From NCBI RefSeq assembly GCF_021556435.1, contig NZ_JAKGCU010000004.1, forward strand, positions 124,001 through 188,000: a stretch of DNA of 64,000 bases, given 5' to 3'. Below, one piece after another: positions 26,123 through 34,301 of the stretch (within the stretch, counting starts at the first letter, position 1; each line of letters begins with the position of its first letter). Made by a program: the position numbers and the translations under genes. The notes below the pieces were generated by a model. It saw only the letters and a list, made by a program, of their open reading frames with translations. It searched no databases and was not told where the DNA came from. Source of the stretch: Gordonia tangerina. Its GTDB lineage: Bacteria > Actinomycetota > Actinomycetes > Mycobacteriales > Mycobacteriaceae.

Positions 26123-27326
26123 GCTGTTCTCCCGGCGCGGGAATGACCATCTGCGCGACATCGATACCCAGACTGGCGATGACCAGCCGCGTGGCCGCGA
26201 GATCGAGCCCGACGATCAGTTCCGGTATCAGTAACTCCCCGCAGCGCCAGTGCAGGGGCGTCACGAAGGGTCCCCCCTCCTCACCATCGGCTCCCCCAAT
26301 CACACTGAGCCGCGCCAGCATTCGGTCGTGCACGTCGCCGGTCAGTGCCGGAAGGTACTCGTCGACACCGAGTTCCTCAGCCCGATCATGATCCAGCACA
26401 CCGAGACCACGCAGCGACCACCGCAGGGGCGACGACCGCCGAATCCGCCGATACAGCGGCCCAAGTTCTGCCCGCGCCCGCTCCAGCTCATCGTCGACGA
26501 GCAGTGCGCGCACCGCACGCGCCTGCGCTGCAACGTTTTCCGCGCCGGCTAGAGCCAACACATCGACGACAACCGAACAGTGGTTCACCGCTTCGACAGT
26601 TGAGTCGGCCCCGGACGCAACGAGCGCTTCTGCGTCGAGCACATCCACCTGCGCATCGACCACGACGTCACCCTGCAGCGTGCATTGGACGACGAGCCCG
26701 GCCGGCCAGTGAGTCATTATCGGCCCCAGCGGCAGATGCAGGACGTCCATCTCGAGGCCGTCGCGATCGTCGGCACCCTCAGCGAGTGGAATCCCGGCCG
26801 GTGCCATCGACCCGTGGTCCATGCCGCCGTGGTCCATGCCGCCGTGGTCCATGCCGCCGTGGTCCATCTGACCGTGGTCCATCTGACCGTGGCCCATCTG
26901 ACCGTGGCCCATTCCGCCGTGGTGCATCCGGGCATGCTCTTCGGCGTCGTCGGAGTGGCGCGCGGAACCGTCGTCGCCCTTGTCGTGTCGATGGCGCGCA
27001 TCGTCGCGCTGCCGATCGATGTCGGACAGCTCCACGACCGCCTGGTCGAAGGCGGGATCCACCTGGCTGCGTTCGTCCACCTGGATGCGCACTCTTGGGC
27101 CCGGAAGCTGTTGCCAGACTTGCTCGATCGCCTCGGTGAGCCGTGGACCGGACGTTCCCACGACGGCGAGGACGTCGGCGTCGGCCGGCGACTCCGCAAC
27201 CACCCATCCACGCTCCCGCACCTTGGCGTCGACCACGACCTCGAGGATGCGATTCCCTGCAGCCGCCACAACGAGCACATGGACGCGGCGTACAGCCAGC
27301 CGAGCCAGCAGCGACTTCACGCCCAT
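26115..27326 (-). CDS. fused, degenerate NuoB/NuoD-like protein with Met/His-rich linker
   Basis: A 403-residue fusion. Residues 1-85 follow NuoB (ESPADADVLAVVGTSGPRLT aligns with the SPRQADLMIVAGTVT stretch), but the LACC position reads VVAA and the two later cysteines are absent, so cluster N2 cannot form. Residues 134-174 are eight Met/His pentapeptides. Residues 196-403 follow NuoD: LGPIMTHWPAG (for QHPSTHG), GDVHDRMLARL (for GDCYDRFLVRM) and a C-terminus LGIDVAQMVI (for GSIDIVLGDV). The tyrosine that holds quinone in NuoD is not recognisable. The ATG at 27326 overlaps the nuoA stop. It probably caps the membrane arm and may bind metal; it cannot work as canonical NuoB. Confidence 0.78.
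   Translation of the reverse strand: MGVKSLLARLAVRRVHVLVVAAAGNRILEVVVDAKVRERGWVVAESPADADVLAVVGTSGPRLTEAIEQVWQQLPGPRVRIQVDERSQVDPAFDQAVVELSDIDRQRDDARHRHDKGDDGSARHSDDAEEHARMHHGGMGHGQMGHGQMDHGQMDHGGMDHGGMDHGGMDHGSMAPAGIPLAEGADDRDGLEMDVLHLPLGPIMTHWPAGLVVQCTLQGDVVVDAQVDVLDAEALVASGADSTVEAVNHCSVVVDVLALAGAENVAAQARAVRALLVDDELERARAELGPLYRRIRRSSPLRWSLRGLGVLDHDRAEELGVDEYLPALTGDVHDRMLARLSVIGGADGEEGGPFVTPLHWRCGELLIPELIVGLDLAATRLVIASLGIDVAQMVIPAPGEQHG
26808..26927 (-). repeat. eight 15-bp tandem repeats encoding Met-x-His-Gly-x
   Basis: Coding tandem repeats give MHHGG, MGHGQ twice, MDHGQ, MDHGG three times and MDHGS. The MDHGxM style is known from copper-resistance proteins such as PcoA/CopA. The last copies are nearly identical at DNA level, indicating recent expansion. 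Confidence 0.85.
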
Positions 27327-27748
27327 CGCAGCACGCCTTCTCGCCACGCCCAGGCGACGACCACGAACAGTGCCGCGAGGAAGACAAACATCTCGATGAC
27401 CGCCGACATCCCGAGATCGGCGACAACCACTGCCCATGGGTACATGAACAACATCTCAACGTCGAAGGCCAAGAACAGCAGCGTCACCGGATACCAGCGT
27501 GCGTGATAGCGCGAGAGGGCGTGCTCGGCAGGCGCCCAACCCGACTGGAAGGGCATTACCGTCAGCGATGAGCGCGCCACCGCGGTGAGGCGGTGCAGCG
27601 CGAGAACCGCAACTATGACCCCGAGGGCCACCGTGAGCATCGCTCCCACCCCGGCGTAGATGACGCACCTCCTCCGGTCGCCGTACCGCACGATCACTGC
27701 CGTCACCGCGTTCCAGGCGAGTTGCCCGATGAGGTCCGCCTCAAACAC
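27317..27748 (-). CDS. nuoA: complex I-like subunit NuoA
   Basis: A 143-residue, three-helix subunit. PFQSGWAPAEHALSRYHARW is the loop region (usual PYESG with following RFSVKFY), and FLAFDVEMLFMYPWAVV carries the conserved Asp and Glu. The loop cysteine found in many NuoA proteins is absent. I use GTG 27748; GGAGGAGG lies inside the frame at codons 25-27, so a shorter form cannot be excluded. First gene of the operon, with a CsoR-type palindrome 15 bases upstream. Confidence 0.88.
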   Translation of the reverse strand: MFEADLIGQLAWNAVTAVIVRYGDRRRCVIYAGVGAMLTVALGVIVAVLALHRLTAVARSSLTVMPFQSGWAPAEHALSRYHARWYPVTLLFLAFDVEMLFMYPWAVVVADLGMSAVIEMFVFLAALFVVVAWAWREGVLRWA

Positions 27749-27762
27749 CGCCCACTCTGTCT

Positions 27763-27779
27763 ATACCCCTATGGGGTAT
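27763..27779. promoter_or_regulatory. CsoR-type operator upstream of the complex I-like operon
   Basis: ATACCCCTATGGGGTAT is a perfect 17-bp palindrome of the class ATACCCC-N3-GGGGTAT bound by copper-sensing CsoR/RicR repressors. It lies 15 bases before the nuoA GTG and shares the TACCCC core with the csoR operator at 15581. Confidence 0.78.
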
Positions 27780-27850
27780 TAGTCAACAGTCGCTGATGCC
27801 GCAATCGCTCCGGCAGCCATTCGGCTGTAGACAACTTGACGCCGAACTGG

Positions 27851-28644
27851 TCAGGTCGTGGCGAGGAAGTCTGCGACCACATCGGACCAGGAACGCAGAG
27901 CGCCCGGCGTCGACGCCACGCGCAGTTCGGCATTCGGAAGCGCCTCGGCGAGAGCTCGCCGCTACTGACCGGATGCGCCGGGTCTCCGGTCCAGGCCAGT
28001 ATGAGTGACGGCTGGGTGAGTGCACCGAACTCGTCGGCCGGCGGAAGGTCGGTGATGGCCGAACCGCGCAGCACCCAAGGGTAGATCGACGACCGCACCG
28101 CAACCCGACCGACGTAGCGCTTGGTTTCGGCCAGCGCGGGAGACGCGGGAACATTCGGGGCAGCACGCGTATACGCAGCCAGCCCGCGACGTTCGATCGC
28201 ATCGGCATCCGACACACGCAGGGGCGTCAAGGCGCGCCGGGAATCCCAGATCGTCGGCGGCGTCGTGAGGACGAGCCGGTCGAATCGTTCGGGCGCAACG
28301 AGTGCCGCACACAGAATCGTCGCAGTTCCCATGGAGGCGCCGATGGCGTGCACACGTTCGCCGGGCGCGGTGATGTCGAGCAGCGCGACGAGATCGGATG
28401 CGAGTTGTGGCCAGGTGTACTCGTCCGCGGTCCGCCCACCACTCGACCGACCGTGCCCCCGAGCGTCATACCGAATGAGTCGATGCTCCGAACTCACTGC
28501 ACGCCAATCGAATTGACCCGATGACTCCTGGCCGTAAGAGTTTGAGCTCATTCCATGCGCCCACACCGCCGCCGGTCCACGACCCGTCTGGTTCCAGGCG
28601 AGTCGGGCCCCGCGGATGTTGGCGAAGCGGAACGGCGGGGTCAC
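27851..28644 (-). pseudogene. alpha/beta hydrolase with a frameshift near the 3' end
   Basis: The frame from GTG 28644 encodes an alpha/beta hydrolase (AVWAHGMSSNSYGQES oxyanion region, GASMGTATIL nucleophile Ser, AWTGDPAHPVSSGEL). After GAGCTC at 27952-27957 the expected C-terminus (LAEALPNAELRVAS, then SWSDVVADFLATT) is found one base out of frame, ending at TGA 27851. Without the shift, translation runs on to 27769 with atypical sequence. One missing base explains this: real mutation or sequencing error. It starts 11 bases after the alcohol dehydrogenase gene and was probably in its operon. Confidence 0.7.
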
Positions 28645-28655
28645 CGCGGAGAAGG

Positions 28656-29699
28656 CTAGAGCGTCGACGTGTCGATGACGAACCGGTACCGCACATCGCT
28701 GGCGACGACTCGGTCGTATGCCTCGTTGATCTTTTCGGCGCCGATCACCTCGATCTCGGAGCCGATGCCATGCTCGGCACAGAAGTCCAGCATCTCCTGG
28801 GTTTCCGCGATGCCGCCGATCATCGAGCCGGCAAAGCTGCGGCGATTGGCCGCGACCGCGAATGCCGGCACCTCGATCGGATGCTCGGGCAGCCCGAGTT
28901 CGACGAGTGTTCCGTTGAGGGCGAGCATGCCGAGGTACTTCTGCATCGGCAGATTCGCCGACACGGTGTTGATGATCAGGTCGAACTCGTTGCGCAGGTT
29001 CGTGAACGTATCCGGGTCGCTGGTCGCATAGTAGTGATCGGCACCCAGCCGCAGTCCGTCTTCCATCTTCTTGAGCGACTGCGAGAGCACGGTCACCTCG
29101 GCGCCCATCGCGTGGGCGATCTTGACACCCATGTGCCCCAGTCCGCCGAGCCCGACGATCGCAACTTTCTTGCCAGGACCGGCGTTCCAATGCCGCAGCG
29201 GCGAGTAGAGGGTGATCCCGGCGCAGAGCAGCGGCGCGGCCTCATCGAGGCCGATGCCCTCCGGGATGCCGCACACGTAGTTCTCGTCCACCACGATGGC
29301 CTTGCTGTACCCGCCATGGGTGGGCTCGCCGTCACGGTCGACGGCGTTGTAGGTACCGGTCATGCCGCGCTCGCAGTACTGCTCGTCGCCCGCCTTGCAC
29401 GGCTCGCATTCGCGGCAGGAGTCGACGAAGCAGCCGACTCCCACCCGGTCACCGACCGAATACCGGGTGACCTCGGAGCCGACCGCCGAGACGATGCCGG
29501 CGATCTCGTGGCCGGGTACGACCGGGAATGCGGTGCGCCCCCACTCCCCGCGGGCGGTGTGGATGTCGGAGTGACAGATTCCCGCGTACGCGATGTCAAT
29601 GACCACGTCATGTGGCTTCGGATCGCGACGCTCGATGGTGGCCGGCTCCAGCGGAGCGTCGGCGGCGGTGGCGATGTAGGCGTTGACGGTGGTGGGCAT
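28656..29699 (-). CDS. adhC: NADP-dependent alcohol dehydrogenase, cinnamyl/AdhC type
   Basis: A 347-residue zinc MDR enzyme: [14 protein letters not shown] and GHEIAG for the catalytic zinc, [15 protein letters not shown] for the structural zinc, [15 protein letters not shown] for the cofactor. This is the NADPH-dependent aldehyde-reductase type (YahK, mycobacterial AdhC). The ATG at 29699 follows AGGGAG by five bases. It is transcribed away from the MFS gene. Confidence 0.9.
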   Translation of the reverse strand: MPTTVNAYIATAADAPLEPATIERRDPKPHDVVIDIAYAGICHSDIHTARGEWGRTAFPVVPGHEIAGIVSAVGSEVTRYSVGDRVGVGCFVDSCRECEPCKAGDEQYCERGMTGTYNAVDRDGEPTHGGYSKAIVVDENYVCGIPEGIGLDEAAPLLCAGITLYSPLRHWNAGPGKKVAIVGLGGLGHMGVKIAHAMGAEVTVLSQSLKKMEDGLRLGADHYYATSDPDTFTNLRNEFDLIINTVSANLPMQKYLGMLALNGTLVELGLPEHPIEVPAFAVAANRRSFAGSMIGGIAETQEMLDFCAEHGIGSEIEVIGAEKINEAYDRVVASDVRYRFVIDTSTL

Positions 29700-29849
29700 G
29701 GATGCTCCCTGTTGTTCGACGTCAGGTTCGCGGGAGGCGAGTCGACCTCGTCGATCCCGCTGCGGACCTCCCCGCACTCGTTCCAGTGTTCCGCAGAACC
29801 AGCGCCGAGTGTGCCCATGAGCGAGTTCGTCACATCAAGGAATTTTTAT

Positions 29850-29865
29850 GTGCGCATATGCGCAC
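29850..29865. promoter_or_regulatory. ArsR/SmtB-type operator before the MFS gene
   Basis: GTGCGCATATGCGCAC is a perfect 16-bp palindrome with the central GCGCATATGCGC seen in SmtB/NmtR-class operators. It lies just upstream of a -10 element (29873) and 20 bases before the transporter start. The linked ArsR gene at 31201 is the obvious regulator. Confidence 0.65.
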
Positions 29866-29872
29866 TTATGCC

Positions 29873-29878
29873 TACTAT
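29873..29878 (+). promoter_or_regulatory. -10 element of the MFS-arsR unit
   Basis: TACTAT, six bases before GTG 29885. The spacing fits a leaderless transcript starting at or next to the GTG, and it places the palindrome between -10 and -35. Confidence 0.5.
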
Positions 29879-29884
29879 CGAAGC

Positions 29885-31156
29885 GTGGTCGCTCTGTTCC
29901 GCATCCCGGTGTTCCGGCGGTTGTTCGCCGCCCAGGTCATCTCGCTGCTCGGGACCGGATTGATGACCGTGGCTCTGGGGCTGTTGGCGTTCGACCTGGC
30001 GGGCGCCGACGCCGGAGCAGTACTCGGCACCGCGCTGGCGATCAAGATGATCGCCTACGTCGTGATGGCGCCGATCATGCGCACCGTGTGCAGTCGCTTC
30101 TCGGCGCGCTCGGTGCTGGTGGGCGCCGACGTCGTGCGAGTGGCGATGGCGGCGGCACTGCCCTTCCTCGGCGAGGTGTGGCAGGTGTATCTGCTGGTCT
30201 TCGCGCTGCAATCGGCGTCGGCGACCTTCACGCCCACATTCGCCTCCGTGATCCCGACGGTAGTGACCGATCGCGACACCTATACCCGCGCGATATCTGC
30301 ATCGCGGATCGCCTACGACCTCGAATCGGTGATCAGTCCGATGATCGCCGCCGCGCTACTCGGCCTCATGAGCTACTCGTATCTTTTCGTCGGCACCGCA
30401 CTCGGCTTTGCCGGTTCGGCCATGTTGGTGATGACGTCCGGGTTGCACGGATCGCACTGCCGACCCGGCACGGTGCGCTCGATGAGCAGCCTTTGGGGCA
30501 ACACCACCGCAGGACTACGGATCATGCTGCAGCGCCCGATCTTTCGCGGCGTCTTGTGGGCCAACGTAGCCACCGCCGCAGCCACCGCGGTGGTGGTCGT
30601 CGGTTCGGTGGTCTATGTCCGCGCAACGCTGGGTCTCGGCGATTCGATGCTCGCGGTCGCGCTCGCGGTCTTCGGTGCCGGGTCGATAGCGGCGGCCGTC
30701 GCGTTGCGGCGCCTGCTCCGGGTCCTCGGTGGCGTCCGACGAGTCGTCGGACACGCCGCGATGCTGTGTGCAGCCGCGCTCGCCGGCGTTGCCGCGATGG
30801 CCGCGACCCGCCCGACGCCGGCGGCGCTGCTGATTCTGTGGTTCGTCCTCGGCGCCGGGACTTCGCTGATCGCCATGGCCACCACCCAGTTGCTGCGCGA
30901 TCACACCCACGACGACGACCGCGACGTTGTCTTCACCGCGCAGTTCTCCGCCTCGCACGCCGCGTTCCTGGTCACTTATCCGCTCGCCGGCTGGGGTCCC
31001 GCCGTGGTCGGCCCATGGGTGATGCCCCTGGCAATGGCTGCGCTCGCGGCGACCGGCGGTCTCGTCGCCCGACGCACCTGGACGCGTCCGGCATCGACGC
31101 GACCGGTGCGCGCACACCGGTCGCCTACGATGACATCCGAGGCACTGACCGGCTGA
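29885..31156 (+). CDS. MFS transporter, likely metal efflux
   Basis: A 423-residue protein with about 12 transmembrane helices, beginning VVALFRIPVFRRLFAAQVIS, the usual MFS start. An in-frame ATG at 29858 lies inside the operator upstream of the -10 element, so I choose GTG 29885. Co-transcription with a KmtR-like sensor and the operator in front suggest export of nickel, cobalt or another divalent cation; the substrate is inference. Confidence 0.8.
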   Translation: MVALFRIPVFRRLFAAQVISLLGTGLMTVALGLLAFDLAGADAGAVLGTALAIKMIAYVVMAPIMRTVCSRFSARSVLVGADVVRVAMAAALPFLGEVWQVYLLVFALQSASATFTPTFASVIPTVVTDRDTYTRAISASRIAYDLESVISPMIAAALLGLMSYSYLFVGTALGFAGSAMLVMTSGLHGSHCRPGTVRSMSSLWGNTTAGLRIMLQRPIFRGVLWANVATAAATAVVVVGSVVYVRATLGLGDSMLAVALAVFGAGSIAAAVALRRLLRVLGGVRRVVGHAAMLCAAALAGVAAMAATRPTPAALLILWFVLGAGTSLIAMATTQLLRDHTHDDDRDVVFTAQFSASHAAFLVTYPLAGWGPAVVGPWVMPLAMAALAATGGLVARRTWTRPASTRPVRAHRSPTMTSEALTG

Positions 31157-31200
31157 GTTCGTCGAGCCGGCCACGCCGATCCCGCGAGGAGGTCCGGCCG

Positions 31201-31566
31201 ATGACCGACGAGACCGCGTTGCCGCGCGACTCCCGCAGCCTGCATCACTCCGTCGATCCCGACCCCGCGCTGCTCGCCGCCGCGACCTCGGTGTTCGCGA
31301 TGCTCGCCGAACCGACACGACTGCACATCGTGTCCCTGCTCGCCGACGGCGAAACCGACGTCAGCTCACTGACCGAGGCCACCGGCGCATCCCGGACCGC
31401 GGTGAGCCAGCACCTCGCAAAACTGCGCTTCACCGGTTTGGTGGACACCCGCAAAGACGGCCGCCGCGTCATCTATCGCATCCGCGACGGCCATCTCCGC
31501 CGGTTGGTCGCCGAAGCGCTCAACTTCGCCGATCATCAGGTGACCGGCGAACCCACCCATTCGTGA
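31201..31566 (+). CDS. ArsR/SmtB-family metal-sensing repressor, KmtR-like
   Basis: A 121-residue winged-helix regulator (MLAEPTRLHIVSLLADGE; SRTAVSQHLAKLRFTGLV). It has no cysteine, so it is not an arsenite sensor. Helix alpha5 holds D96, H98, D111 and H112; H98 with D111-H112 matches the H-E-H pattern of the Ni/Co sensor KmtR, and further His lie at both ends (H15, H16, H120). The ATG at 31201 follows GAGGAGG. It probably represses the MFS gene upstream and itself. Confidence 0.85.
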   Translation: MTDETALPRDSRSLHHSVDPDPALLAAATSVFAMLAEPTRLHIVSLLADGETDVSSLTEATGASRTAVSQHLAKLRFTGLVDTRKDGRRVIYRIRDGHLRRLVAEALNFADHQVTGEPTHS

Positions 31567-31642
31567 GCTCGCCGGGCGCCGCGAACCACCGCCCGTCCTG
31601 GCCCCGGTAGGAACGCGCCAACTCTCCGAGTCAGGCATAGCT

Positions 31643-31654
31643 AACTTGCAAGTT
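31643..31654. promoter_or_regulatory. palindromic operator before the metal ABC importer
   Basis: AACTTGCAAGTT is a perfect 12-bp palindrome, flanked by TAGC (31638) and GCTA (31657), ending 20 bases before the first gene. A metal-responsive repressor such as an MntR- or Zur-class protein would be expected; I cannot assign it. Confidence 0.5.
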
Positions 31655-31674
31655 CGGCTACCCGAAACTACGGT

Positions 31675-32625
31675 ATGCGCATGTCACAGGTCCGGCGCGG
31701 TGCGTTCGTCGCGGCTGCCGTGCTGCTCGTCACAGTGCTCGGCGGATGCGCCTCCGTCGGCGTGCACAGCGATCGGCCCAAGGTGCTCACCACCTTCACC
31801 GTGCTCGCCGACATCGCGCGTAACGTCGGCGGATCGCATGCCGAGGCGGTGTCGCTGACCAAATTCGGCGCGGAGATCCACGGGTACGAGCCCACTCCCG
31901 GCGATCTACACAAGGCGATGGACGCATCGCTGGTGGTGGTCAACGGGCTGCATCTGGATGACTGGTTCGAGCGGTTCCTGGCCGACATGGATGTTCCGCG
32001 CATCGTCGCCAGCGACGGGATCGAGCCGATGCACATCAGTGAGATTCCGGGTGCGGCCGCCGACGAGGCGGACCGACCCAACCCGCACGCCTGGATGTCA
32101 CCGACCGCGGCCAAGGTGTACGCCGCCAACATCGCGGCCGGCCTCGCGCGGGTGGACCCCGACCACGCCGAGGACTATCGCCGCAACGCCGCACAGTACG
32201 GGCGTCAGTTGGACGCCGAGCAGCAGCGCTTGATCGATGCGGTCGCCACGCTCCCGGATAACGAGCGGGCGTTGGTGTCGTGCGAAGGTGCATTCAGCTA
32301 CCTGGCCCGCGACACCGGACTCACCGAGCACTACATCTGGCCGGTGAACTCCGAACAAGAGGCCACTCCCCAACAGATGCGCCGGACCGTGGAATTCGTC
32401 CGCGCTCGCGACGTGCCGGCGGTGTTCTGCGAATCCACCGTCAACGACGCACCGATGCGGCAGGTGCAGGCCGACACCGGCGCGCGCTACGGCGGAACCC
32501 TTTACGTCGATTCGCTGTCCGAGGCCGACGGACCGGTTCCCACCTACCTCGACCTGCTGCGCCACGACATCTCCACCATCGTCGCCGGACTCACCGGAAA
32601 GGACCTCGACCGTGCCGAACCCTGA
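31675..32625 (+). CDS. metal ABC transporter substrate-binding lipoprotein (Mn/Fe type)
   Basis: A 316-residue cluster A-I binding protein. Lipobox LGGC (C25) anchors it. The metal ligands are H69 (EIHGYEPT), H138 (NPHAWMSP), E204 (CEGAFSYLARD) and D279 (VDSLSEADG). A His-His-Glu-Asp set fits manganese or iron binders (MntC, SitA, PsaA) rather than zinc ZnuA. The ATG at 31681 is an alternative start. The next gene overlaps by 14 bases. Confidence 0.9.
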   Translation: MRMSQVRRGAFVAAAVLLVTVLGGCASVGVHSDRPKVLTTFTVLADIARNVGGSHAEAVSLTKFGAEIHGYEPTPGDLHKAMDASLVVVNGLHLDDWFERFLADMDVPRIVASDGIEPMHISEIPGAAADEADRPNPHAWMSPTAAKVYAANIAAGLARVDPDHAEDYRRNAAQYGRQLDAEQQRLIDAVATLPDNERALVSCEGAFSYLARDTGLTEHYIWPVNSEQEATPQQMRRTVEFVRARDVPAVFCESTVNDAPMRQVQADTGARYGGTLYVDSLSEADGPVPTYLDLLRHDISTIVAGLTGKDLDRAEP

Positions 32626-33394
32626 TACCGCACAACAGGTTCCAGCTCTCGACATTTCCGGACTCACCGTGCGATACGGCCCGGTGACCGCGCTCGACGA
32701 TGTGTCCATGACGGTCCGCCCCGGCCGCATCTGCGGCATGATCGGCATGAACGGATCCGGCAAATCAACGCTGTTCAAGTCGATCATGGGGTTGGTGCGG
32801 CCCACCTCGGGGCGGGTGACGATCGCCGGGCACAGCACCTCGCGCGCCCGCGCTCGCGGGTTGGTCTCCTACGTCCCCCAGGCCGAGGACGTGGACTGGC
32901 AGTTCCCCATCTCCGTCCGCGAAGTGGCGATGACCGGTCGCTACGGACGACAAAACCTCTTCCGGCGCATCACCGCTCGCGACAACGAGGCCGTCGACGC
33001 CGCGCTCGCCCAGGTCGGACTCACCGACCTGGCCGACCGACAGATCGGGCGACTGTCCGGTGGTCAACGCAAACGCGCCTTCGTCGCACGCGGTATCGCG
33101 CAGGGAGCCGAGATCCTGCTGCTCGACGAACCGTTCGCCGGCGTCGACAAACGTTCGGAGGCAACGATCATCGACTTGCTCACCGACCTCGCATCGCATG
33201 GCCGCACCGTGCTGATCTCGACGCATGACCTGTCCACGCTGCCCTCCTTCGCCGACGAGGCGGTTTTGCTGATGCAACGAGTCCTGGTACACGACACCCC
33301 GCAGGAGGCACTGCGGCCGGAGAACCTGGCGCTGGCCTTCGGCGTCGACGTCACCGAACGCCGTGCGCCGCGCACCGACGCGGAGGTCGGCTGA
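32612..33394 (+). CDS. metal ABC transporter ATP-binding protein
   Basis: A 260-residue ATPase with Walker A GMNGSGKST, signature LSGGQRKR, Walker B ILLLDEPF and the H-loop STHD. VSYVPQAEDVDWQFPISV is typical of the manganese/zinc importer subclass. GTG 32612 lies within the binding-protein gene; the stop shares a base with the permease ATG. Energises the importer. Confidence 0.92.
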   Translation: MPNPDTAQQVPALDISGLTVRYGPVTALDDVSMTVRPGRICGMIGMNGSGKSTLFKSIMGLVRPTSGRVTIAGHSTSRARARGLVSYVPQAEDVDWQFPISVREVAMTGRYGRQNLFRRITARDNEAVDAALAQVGLTDLADRQIGRLSGGQRKRAFVARGIAQGAEILLLDEPFAGVDKRSEATIIDLLTDLASHGRTVLISTHDLSTLPSFADEAVLLMQRVLVHDTPQEALRPENLALAFGVDVTERRAPRTDAEVG

Positions 33395-34254
33395 TGATCG
33401 AGTTCCTCATCGAGCCCTGGACGTTGTCGTTCATGCGGGACGCGTTCTTCGCCAGCGCCGTCGCGGCGGCCGTGTGCGCCCTGATCAGTTGTTGGATCGT
33501 GCTGATCGGCTGGTCTCTGATGGGCGATGCGGTGTCGCATGCGGTGCTACCCGGGGTCGTGTTGTCCTACATCGTCGGGGTGCCGTTCGCGATCGGTGCG
33601 GTGATCTTCGGGTTCCTGGCCGTCGCACTGATCGGCACCATCCGCGACACCAGTCGGGTCAAGGAGGACGCGGCGATCGGCATCGTGTTCACCACCTTGT
33701 TCGCCCTCGGCCTCGTGCTGGTCTCGGCCACCCCCAGCCAGACCGACCTCGGACACATCCTGTTCGGCAACGTGCTGGGCGTCAGCGGGTCCGCGCTGTG
33801 GCAGCTGGTGATCCTCGGCGCCGTGGTCACCGCGGTGCTGGTGGCCAAACGCCGCGACCTGACCCTGTTCGCCTTCGACCCGGTGCACGCGCATGCCATC
33901 GGGTTGTCGCGCCGGTGGCTGGGCGCCCTGCTCCTGGGGCTGCTGGCGTTGACCTGCGTCGTCGCCCTACAGATCGTCGGCGTCATCCTGGTCGTGGCGA
34001 TGTTGATCATCCCCGGCGCCGCCGCGCATCTGTTGACCGACAAGTTCGGACACATGCTGCTGCTGGCCCCCGCGCTGGCCGTCGGGGCCACCGTGATGGG
34101 CGTCTACGTCAGCTACGGCGCCGACGTCTCGCCCGGCGGCATGGTGGTGGTCACCCAGGGTGTGATGTTCACCGCGATCTACCTCTTCGCACCCCGCAAC
34201 GGCCTCGTGACCAGCTGGTACGGCCGACGCCGAACGGCAATCGCGACGGTCTGA
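33394..34254 (+). CDS. metal ABC transporter permease
   Basis: A 286-residue ABC-3 family permease with about eight helices (LIGWSLMGDAVSHAVLPGVV; LVVAMLIIPGAAAHLL). These are the hallmarks of the ZnuB/MntB group. The ATG overlaps the ATPase stop (TGATG). Last gene of the three-gene importer operon. Confidence 0.93.
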   Translation: MIEFLIEPWTLSFMRDAFFASAVAAAVCALISCWIVLIGWSLMGDAVSHAVLPGVVLSYIVGVPFAIGAVIFGFLAVALIGTIRDTSRVKEDAAIGIVFTTLFALGLVLVSATPSQTDLGHILFGNVLGVSGSALWQLVILGAVVTAVLVAKRRDLTLFAFDPVHAHAIGLSRRWLGALLLGLLALTCVVALQIVGVILVVAMLIIPGAAAHLLTDKFGHMLLLAPALAVGATVMGVYVSYGADVSPGGMVVVTQGVMFTAIYLFAPRNGLVTSWYGRRRTAIATV

Positions 34255-34290
34255 TCGGCTCGTTACCTGGGATCCACCGGTCGTGATCGT

Positions 34291-34296
34291 TACACT
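34291..34296 (+). promoter_or_regulatory. -10 element of the ABC1 kinase gene
   Basis: TACACT, five bases before ATG 34302. The spacing indicates a leaderless mRNA and supports that start. Confidence 0.5.
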
Positions 34297-34301
34297 TGCC
34301 G

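Noticed and set aside
26808-26927. Possible CRISPR-like array
   Set aside because: The 15-bp units are contiguous and in frame with a coding sequence; there are no spacers.
26685-27506. Plus-strand frame with VVHAAVVHLTV repeats
   Set aside because: It is the reverse reading of the MDHGG repeats; the minus strand is in operon context.
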